Assembly: GCA_024196135.1 (NCBI GenBank)
Contig: JAMQCK010000044.1
Location: 62,001-126,000, forward strand
Reading direction: 5' to 3'
Source of the DNA: Pleurotus ostreatus/Saccharomyces cerevisiae fusant
Taxonomy: Eukaryota > Opisthokonta
DNA: 64,000 nucleotides
A program made the position numbers and the translations under genes. Under the pieces are notes generated by a model. The model saw nothing but the letters and a program-made list of their open reading frames with translations. It ran no database searches and had not been told where the DNA came from. Position 1 is the first letter of the stretch, and every line of letters starts with the position of its first letter. This document shows, piece by piece, positions 56,691 to 64,000 of the stretch.

Positions 56691-59600
56691 GTTGATCTTC
56701 GCCACAGCGCAACACGTTAGGAAGGAACATTTTTCAGCTACATCGCGGTAGGAACAAGGCCATGTTATAGACATGTCTACTCCATATCCACGTCTATACC
56801 TAGTGATTGGAGCGCCTTTTCTTCGTAACATGTTCAACCGCGTCCGCTCGCGCCGACGCTTCGTGGGACTGAGTGTCCCTAGAGGTACGAGCCTTGGTCA
56901 CTTTTGGTGACTCCGGAATCTCGCTCTCGGCAGGGAAGTAGTCGATACTCTCCCGTAGGTCGTCAAAGAACTCCTCTCTCCTCTTCAACTCTGCCACGGT
57001 CGCCGGGCTCTCCCGCTCATCGTACTCCGGCGCTTGCAGTTTCGTCAAAAGGTCTTCGAGAACCTCAATGGCACGATCATGGATGCTGCAGTACTCGTAG
57101 CCGCGGAACCTGTAAGCGATCTGGAAGAGCTTGAAAAGAGCGATCATCGCATCCTTGAATGGCGCGAAGTACGAATGAAAGCAGGGGAGAATTTGCGTCT
57201 CGAACTCCGAAAGGCCCCCTGCGCGCAGCTTTCCTTTGTACCGAAAGTGGAACAGCTGGCTATTGCTGTCAAAACAGCACGCGGCGGTATTTTGGAGAAG
57301 CTCCAAGGCTTTGCGCTCGGCAGGGTCCTGCACGTCGTCGATGTCCCTAGATAGCTCTTCGCGCCGCTGGCCCCCGGGGCCACTGCGGGTAACGCAGAAA
57401 TCGGCGAGGATCCAGAAGAAGGACTCGACGTCATGGACGGCATCCGGATAGATGTCCTCGGGCGAAGTTTCGATCGGGCTGGTAACTAGCACCTGTGGAA
57501 TAGGGCCCAAAAGCTCTGGGCTGATGTATGGAAGCGTGCCCTGTGATGAGGTTAGGCATTGGCCTTGTCCCGGTGATAAGTACACGCACTGAACGAGAGC
57601 AGTCTGGATGATCACGAAAATCCATCGCTGACCGAGTGAAGACAGGGCGATTGTCCTGTGTCATGAGCGACATCGTTAACATCGAGAAATATCAGTCGAG
57701 ATGCAACTGACCAGATCAACATCCCAGTGCAAAGTGTCTATGGAAAAATTCAGGTCGGATGGAGCCTGTCTGTGATTTCGCATGTACAAGACGGCCTGCT
57801 CAATGTACTTGACCGCGTTACGCGAGATATCAAGCGTTGACGAACCCTTCAGGGTTGCTTGATCCACTCGCCGAGTGATCGCTCGCAGTGCATGTCTGCA
57901 AACTTCCCCATCAACTCTTGCAGGGAATCGACCACGCTGTCTCAGTTTGCGCATATCATCCTCAACATCCGTCAGAGCGGTTTCGAACTCATCCTCGTCG
58001 AAGTTGGAAATACGCCGGCCAGGGGCAGCTTGAGCGGAACATGATACAGTTAGTTCAAATGCGAACGGGTTGTGTGACGACTCTTACTGGTTTTTCTCTT
58101 GCAGGCTCGGATGAGGTCTATGATGCACCCGCCGATTACAGGGACGTTGTCCTCCTGGCCACGTATGAGGATGTTGCCCGGGCTGATATCACCAGGCAGA
58201 ACGCCATGTTCATACAGGTACTTGTCGCCTACACGGAAAGGTGAGTACGCGCACTAGCACTAAGCCTGACAGCGGACACTCACCCTTGATGGCGTCTATC
58301 ATCGCGCGGACGAGCTCACGACGGTCGGCGAAGGATTCGATGGAATGGCGAACAGTGGACATGAGGATGCGCGTGCGGGTCTGTTGAAATCTCCTTTCGA
58401 CAATATTTCACGCCTAGCAGCCGTATGGCAGTCCAGACGGAGGCGTGCACGATGGCGGGAAGCAACGATGTTGCCGCGTGCCCCGGCACCGAGGATCATG
58501 CATGATCACGTGAGTAAAAGTTGATCTTCGCCACAGCACAACACGTTGGGAAGGAACATTTTTCAGCTACATCGCGGTAGGAACAAGGCCATGTTATAGA
58601 TATGTCTACTTCATATCCACGTCTATACCTAGTGATTGGAGCGCCTCTTTTTCGTAACATGTTCAACCGCGCCCGCTCGCGCCGACGCTTCGTGGGACCG
58701 CATGTCCCTACAGGGACGAGACTTGGTTACTTTTGGTGACTCCGAATTCTCGCGCTCGGCAGAGAAGTAGTCGATACTCCTTCGTAGGTCATCGAAGAAG
58801 TCCTCTCTCTTCTTCAACTCCGCCACAGTCGCCGGGTTTTCCCGCTCATCGTACTCCGGCGCCTGCAGTTTCGTCAAAAGGTCTTCGAGAACCTCGATGG
58901 CACGATCGTGGATGCTGCAGTACTCGTAGCCGCGGTATCTGTAAGCGATCTGGAAGAGCTTGAAAAGAGCGATCATCGCATCCTTGAATGGCGCGAAGTA
59001 CGAATGAAAGCAGGGGAGAATTTGCGTCTCGAACTCCGAAAGGCCCCCTGCGTGCAGCTTTCCTTTGTATTGAAAGTGGAACAGCTGGCTGTTGCTGTCA
59101 AAACAGCACGCGGCGGTATTTTGGAGAAGTTCCAAAGCCTTGCGCTCGGCAGGATCCTGTACGTTGTCGATGTCCATCGACAATTCTTCGCGGCGCTGAC
59201 CACCGGGGCCACCGCGGGTAACGCAGAAATAGGCGAGGATCCAGAAAAATGCCTCGACATCATGTACCGCGTCAGGATAGATATCCTCGTATAGCGTGTC
59301 AATGGAGTCCCGAACCAGGATTGTCGGCCTACTGCCCAGAAGCTCGGGGCTCATGAACGGGAGCGTGCCCTAATACAACCAAGTCAAAACTTATGCTCGC
59401 CTCATTGCCAAGAGTACGCACGTCGCGGGACCTGTCTGGCCGGTCACCAAAGCCTTGCGCTGACCGAGTGAAGACTGGTCGGCTGTCCTATACCACGAGT
59501 CATTACAACCGCAAGCAAGGGCACTGTACACGCGACTCACGAGATCGCCATCCCAGCGCAACGATTGTATGGTATGCTGCATGTCAAGCGGTGCTCGCCT

Positions 59601-60200
59601 GTATTTGTGCATGTAGGTAGTAGCCTCGATGATGTACATGAGCGCCATATGGGGTCTCAAGATGTCACGCAAGGGGTCATCGGATGGCTTATCCGTCCGG
59701 CGTGCAGTTGCCCGCAGGGCACGCTTGCAGATCTCTGTATCCACCTTTCCGAGGAGCACGCCGGCCTTGGTGTACATGGCGATGCGGTCCTCAAAGTCTT
59801 TCAAGGGCGTTTCGTATATCTTCTCGGTAAGGTCGGGAAGTCGTGGGGCAACGGCTAGAGACAGGTTATGAGTGGGCTCGGACGAGGCTGATTGTGTGAG
59901 AACTCTCACCGGTCTTCCTCTTGCCTCGGTCGAGGTCTATGATGCACCCGCCTGTCACAAGGACGTTGTCCTCCAAGCCACGTATAAGAATGTTGCCCGG
60001 GCTGATATCACCAGGAAGAACGCCATGTTCATACAGATACTTGTCGCCTGCGCGAAAGGGTGAATACGCGCAACAGTACCAAACCTGATAGCGGACACTC
60101 ACCCTTGATGGCGTCTATCATCGCGCGGACGAGCTCACGACGGTCGGCGAAGGATTTGATGGAATGGCCAACAGTGGACATGAGGATGCGCGTGCGGATG
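56691..60200. repeat. Imperfect direct repeat (about 1.7 kb units, offset 1.83 kb)
   Basis: Units begin GTTGATCTTCGCCACAGC at 56691 and again at 58519, and stay highly similar through the FunK1 3' end into the gene body. Similarity stops near 58380 in the left unit and 60200 in the right. About 130 bp of unique sequence lies between the units. This is a partial tandem duplication that produced truncated copy A. Confidence 0.8.
56800..58385 (-). pseudogene. 5'-truncated FunK1 kinase copy A
   Basis: Reading from 58385 down, homology to the complete copy begins abruptly at TRTRILMSTVRHSIESFADR. It continues through ADRRELVRAMIDAIKG, the catalytic loop GVLPGDISPGNILIRG and CIIDLIRACKRKT. MRKLRQRGRFPARVDGEV and GTLPYISPELL come next, and the full C-lobe follows to the terminal basic VTKKRRSNH and stop at 56800. 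About 350 N-terminal residues, including the ATP-binding N-lobe, are missing. In IIDLI the metal-binding-region Asp-Arg of copy B (IIDLDRGKRKT) is altered. No valid start codon is in frame. It is either dead or makes a truncated non-kinase product. The 3' parts and flanks of A and B are nearly identical. Confidence 0.78.
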
Positions 60201-61588
60201 CGATTCGAGAGCTTGCCGTCCTGCCATCCCACGACGAAGCGCTCGACGCCCGCGCCACCCTCGACGTATTGTAGAGGATACTGGGGTCCGCGTCGCGCGT
60301 CAAGTCGGGCCTGGAGCCGGGAACGCTTCGACCCCGTCTCTGGCGTAGACGGATGAAGATCGCGACGTATTGCTCCCGCCGTGCTATCGACTTGGCCATC
60401 GACCTGAACTTCTTCGTCGTCGATGACCTTGCCGACGCAGTCAGACCCGGCGCCAGCCATGTTATACAGCGTCGCCTCCGAGACCTCGTCCTCAAGGCGC
60501 CATTGTTGCTTGAGAACATATAGCTGTCCCAACGGATCAGTATGGACGCCGAGGAGGCGGGCGTGAAGCATGTACCTCACGCTCTGGAGGAGGCTTGTTC
60601 CTATCGTCGTATTTCACGACCACCCACACGAGGGTTCCGCTTCCGGACAGCTCATCATACATGGTGCTTACAGCCTTAGCCGTAATATACTCAGTGTCGC
60701 CAAGGGTAACGACCCAGTGCGTATCTTGAGGCGAGTACATGTACTTCTTCGGTGACGACGACATGCGGTAAGGTGGCAGGGGGACCTCGTTGGGGCCGCG
60801 ATACAGCCGCATATCCGGATCGAACCCAAGACGATGCACAGGGAGGTAGGCGAATGCGGCTAGCAGCTGGACAAGCTTTTCGGGCGCCTGTGGATAAAGT
60901 ATCCTTCAGAACTGCTGTTCGAAGGGTTACAACCGAGAATCACCTCGTGAAAGTCGATAGGAACCTCAGTCCCCAACACACCAGAGCGGTCCTGCAGCCA
61001 CACAGATATCTGCTTCGAGTTGAGCGCGAAGCCGAAGACGAAGCGCCGGTTCTGCTGCTCGACAAAAACTTGTCTCAAGGACCGGAGCAGCTGTTGCACG
61101 ACTTCTGCCCAATCCTGCTTGTCGTGCTGCTTCGCCTCGACGACCGCGATGACCTGCAGCCACGACGTGTCGTCCTAGCGGGGTAGTTAGGCGGACGCAA
61201 TGCATCATTCGCAGAAGGGGCGTACCTGGCTCCCTTCATCCGCTGGCGATTCGAGAGCGAGTAAACAGTTCGGCCCCCTCGCTAGCTCAGAATCGTCGGA
61301 CTCTGGATCGAATCCTTCAACGCCTGGGTAATGGTGCCAGCGACCACAAAGCACGCGCCGTTCGTCCGCTGGCCGCTTTGAGAGAGCTTTCTCCACTTCC
61401 TCGGCAACGCGTCTCGCCAGTCGGACAAATGCCGAATACAGCGCAGCTGCCGCAGCGCAGTCGTCGGCGGGCAAGTCGATCCAGCGTCCTTCGGCGTAGA
61501 CTGGTGAACCTGACACAGCAACGGGGCTCTGCAGAGCCGTCATGACCTCCTCGACAATGTCCGAGGGTACAGGAAAAAGCCTCTCCAT
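58629..61588 (-). CDS. FunK1-family protein kinase, copy B (complete or nearly so)
   Basis: Multi-exon gene on the minus strand, stop at 58629. The first in-frame ATG is 61586-61588 (MERLFPVPSDIVEEVMTAL); an upstream first exon is possible. Order: the FunK1 N-terminal region (DDTSWLQVIAVVEAKQHDKQ, QNRRFVFGFALNSKQISVWL), then HWVVTLGDTEYITAKAVSTM and LVWVVVKYDDRNKPPPE, where Lys of VVVKY is the ATP lysine. MAGAGSDCVGKVIDD follows, then EHGVLPGDISPGNILIRG (HRD replaced by PGD, catalytic Asp kept), CIIDLDRGKRKT, GTLPFMSPELLG and DAVHDVEAFFWILAYFCVT. A conserved C-lobe and a Lys/Arg-rich nuclear-type tail end the protein. FunK1 kinases expanded in multicellular basidiomycetes; functions are mostly unknown. 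An extra segment sits between CIIDLDR and the activation-loop region. Confidence 0.8.
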
Positions 61589-62098
61589 ATACGAATCCGT
61601 ATCCGTGACCTGGATGTAATCGGCATGCTTCCTCAGCCGCGCTCCGCATCGTGCTGTATTAGTTGTGCGCGGAGGCTTGCAGCGCGGTGTGCAGCCACAG
61701 CAGCACAGATAGCTACACGTAGAACCAAGAGGTTGATGGAGATGAGAGTGCGAGCCAAGAGTCGGAAATTACACCAAGTTGCAGGCGGGAGCGCAGCCTG
61801 CATGCTTTTCTTGACGTCAAAAGTCGGTGTCAAGCCTTTGATCCCGCTATGGGCATGTTGATGACTTGCGTATGTGTCCAGGACAGTGTGGTAGCCAGTA
61901 ACCCCAGTCGCCGCTCGAACAGAACAAGCATGAAGTAGATTGTTGACCGACATGGTTCAGGAAGATCTCTGATCTAATTTTGGAGTGGGAGGTCGGGCCG
62001 ACCTTCCCGCCACGTGGGATCTAGAGGCGCGTCTGCGCGCGACGTGGCGCAGCTGAAGTTCACCTTTCCCCACCTAGAGGTCGCCTCCCTCGTACATC
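61589..62098. other. Divergent promoter region
   Basis: Between the FunK1 copy B start (-) and the Wbp1 homologue start (+). It may contain an unrecognised first FunK1 exon. No other feature seen. Confidence 0.45.
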
Positions 62099-63583
62099 AT
62101 GCGAGGACTCTTTAGACTCGCGGCTTGCCTGCTAGGCTTGCTATCTTCCGTGGTCGCCAAGTCGAGCACGGGGAACTCTGTGCTCGTTGTCGTCGACCCC
62201 GAGAACCGGGACCTCTACACGACCTTCTTCAATGGCCTTGAGAGCCAGGGATACCAACTCACTTTCCGCGCGCCGAAGGATGAGGCTCCCCTCATTATCC
62301 AGGATGACTACCCGACGTTTGCGCACATAGTCTACTTTGCGCCAGACACCAAAAGTGCGTCGTACTGCCGTGCGCAGCACCGCACGCCTACTGACCACAT
62401 ATCCCTAGCTCCCGCGAAGGACATCACTCCCCAAACGCTCGTTGAGCTGGCGAAGCAGAACACGAACCTTCTCATCGCGCTCTCCCCCAAGCAGACGCCC
62501 ATCTCCACTCTCGCGGCCGAGTTCTCGCTCGTGCTTCCCCCTCCGGGCACGCCCCTCATCTCTCACTTCCCCGAGCGCGACGGGCCGCGCACAGTAGTGC
62601 CAATCGCGCCGCCGCAAGGGAACCCGATTGTGACCGAAGACCTCGCGCCGGTGTGGTTTTCTGGTGTTCCGTTCGCGCTGGGGAACAACCCGCTGCTGGT
62701 ACCCGTGCTGAACGCGCCTGCCCACAGCTTCGCTACCGACACGGAGACGGACGCAGGCGCCAGCGCAGTGGTGGACGCGGCAGGCAAGGGGGGCGAGGGC
62801 TTGTGGGCTGGGAGCTCGATGGGCGTCGTCGCTGGCTTCCAGGTGGTGAACGGCGGACGCGTGATGTGGGTCGGCGGCACGGAAATGTTCACGGATGAGT
62901 TTGCGCAGAAGGAGCTGCCGACGGGCGGCTTGCCTGGCAATGCGCAGTTCGTGCAGGATATTGCACGCTGGACGTTCCAGGAGACGATGGTCCTGCGCAT
63001 CGACGAGACCTCGCACCACCTCGTGAACGCGACCGAGCCCAAGGAGGCGTACACTATCAACGACAACATCGTGAGTTCCTATATTCGTTCCTTGACCTGT
63101 TCGCCAACCCTTTGCACAGGTCTTCACTGCCAGAATCTCGAAGTACAACCCGGAGACGGCTGCCTTCGAGCCGTACTCTGGCATCAATGACCTCCAGCTC
63201 GAGTTCACGATGCTCGACCCGCACATCCGCACCGCGCTGCCTCCTGTACCGGGCTCCCCGGGCAAATACTCGACGACATTCCGCGCCCCGGACCGCCATG
63301 GCGTCTTCAAATTCGTCGTCGACTACAGGCGGAAGGGGTGCGTCACATAACCTTTAGACTGCTGTACTCGCTGACACCCGGCCCCAGCTGGACCCACCTC
63401 CAAAGCTCAACAACGGTCCCCGTCGTGCCCCCGCGCCACGACGAGTACCCGCGCTTCCTGAGCGCGGCGTGGCCGTACTACACCGGTGCTATCAGCACCA
63501 GCGTCGCGTTCTTCCTGTTCTCCGCGTTCTGGCTGGCGAGCGACACGCGGGACTCGCGGAAGGGCAAGGCGAAGGCGGAGTGA
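62099..63583 (+). CDS. WBP1: Oligosaccharyltransferase subunit Wbp1/OST48
   Basis: Four exons, join(62099..62354,62409..63070,63120..63337,63388..63583), give 443 aa. A signal peptide (MRGLFRLAACLLGLLSSVVA) is followed by the family start NSVLVVVDPENRDLYTTFF and YQLTFRAPKDEAP, then FAHIVYFAP. GGRVMWVGGTEMFTDEF and ARWTFQETMVLRI precede IKYNPETAAFEPYSGINDLQ-like and VFKFVVDYRRKGW segments. The C-terminus has one transmembrane helix (AISTSVAFFLFSAFWLA) and a short basic cytosolic tail ending KGKAKAE, an ER-retention-type lysine pattern. Wbp1 is an essential ER subunit of the complex that N-glycosylates Asn-X-Ser/Thr. Length matches the family (about 430-450 aa). Confidence 0.93.
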
Positions 63584-63867
63584 GTAGTTTAGCAGGCAAA
63601 CAGACGCCCGGATGTATGTATGGCACGCCCCAATGCCCATTGCGTCCCCTACGCCCACTAGCGCGCTCGTCCGAGGACATAGTGCTTATTCCTGGCTCAG
63701 AGATGGCGCGCACCACTTGGAAAGTGTGGTCCGGTGCGCGGATATGTCAAGGTATGTTTTTGACGTTGACTTCGACTTGACATAGGATTTGCTTCCCTCC
63801 CTCGGCGCGTCAACATGTGCAAACAGAGAAGCCATTGTTCTCCGCTTTTCCTCCGCCGATGATCTGC

Positions 63868-63873
63868 TATATA
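63868..63873 (+). promoter_or_regulatory. TATA box of the terminal partial gene
   Basis: TATATA within TGCTATATAGAC lies 65-70 nt upstream of the ATG at 63938 and precedes a pyrimidine-rich leader. Confidence 0.4.
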
Positions 63874-63937
63874 GACAGCGACGTGCACGTTCTTTTCTTC
63901 GCCTCTTGTGCTTCCCCTTGATACCCCAGGATCTTGA

Positions 63938-64000
63938 ATGATGCCCGTTATACCCATAGACGCCAGTCTCGCGCCGGAAGTTGTCGAGTTTTGGGGCAAG
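63938..64000 (+). CDS. Start of an unidentified gene (partial, runs off the window)
   Basis: An ATG at 63938 opens a frame MMPVIPIDASLAPEVVEFWG that continues past the window end. A TATA motif and CT-rich leader directly upstream support a genuine 5' end. Only 21 codons are visible, so no family can be named. Confidence 0.45.
   Translation, partial: MMPVIPIDASLAPEVVEFWGK

Overview
The window is nuclear DNA of a filamentous basidiomycete, most likely an Agaricomycete. The evidence is compact genes on both strands, many 45-60 nt GT-AG introns with CTNAC/CTGAC branch sites, GC-rich coding sequence, and families typical of the group: FunK1 kinases, DUF6699, cerato-platanin, HeLo, deuterolysin, and fungal HMG-box regulators. 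Nothing suggests operons, CRISPR or phage. Gene models were built by hand. I joined exons wherever GT/AG (once GC/AG) sites and codon phase agreed, so several genes are split over many short reading frames. Where full exon lists are given, the phases were checked end to end.

Layout. 1-375 is the 3' end of an unidentified gene. 1.4-2.9 kb (-) is an HMG-box regulator. 4.9-8.7 kb (-) is a 16-exon sterol glucosyltransferase with two C-terminal ubiquitin-interacting-like motifs. 9.4-12.6 kb holds a secreted BNR-repeat protein and an M35 metalloprotease. 14.4-14.9 kb is a 473-bp non-autonomous DNA transposon with an 8-bp target duplication. 15.0-19.7 kb has an alpha/beta hydrolase, a three-exon 104-aa protein and a PP2C phosphatase. 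21.0-23.7 kb (+) encodes a HeLo / coiled-coil (F-BAR-like) / SH3 protein. 24.3-30.1 kb has two Rab11 paralogues flanking an MFS transporter; both share every internal exon length, including a 5-nt microexon.

30.6-44.2 kb holds L-rhamnose mutarotase, an ITFG1/LINKIN homologue, a CK1-like kinase, a cysteine-rich single-pass membrane protein, the spliceosome factor CWC22 and a LACTB2-type hydrolase. 44.4-56.0 kb holds an unusual cerato-platanin, an M50B-like membrane protein, a protein kinase with a very large N-lobe insertion, a DUF6699 protein and mitochondrial asparaginyl-tRNA synthetase. 56.3-61.6 kb is a FunK1 family in turnover: one probably intact gene, a 5'-truncated tandem copy and an older fragment with a stop codon. 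62.1-63.6 kb encodes the oligosaccharyltransferase subunit Wbp1/OST48, and a further gene probably starts at 63938.

Most genes are independent housekeeping or secretory functions and do not form a metabolic cluster. The strongest candidate for something undescribed is the HeLo-coiled coil-SH3 protein, which places a membrane-targeting cell-death domain next to membrane-curvature and adaptor modules.
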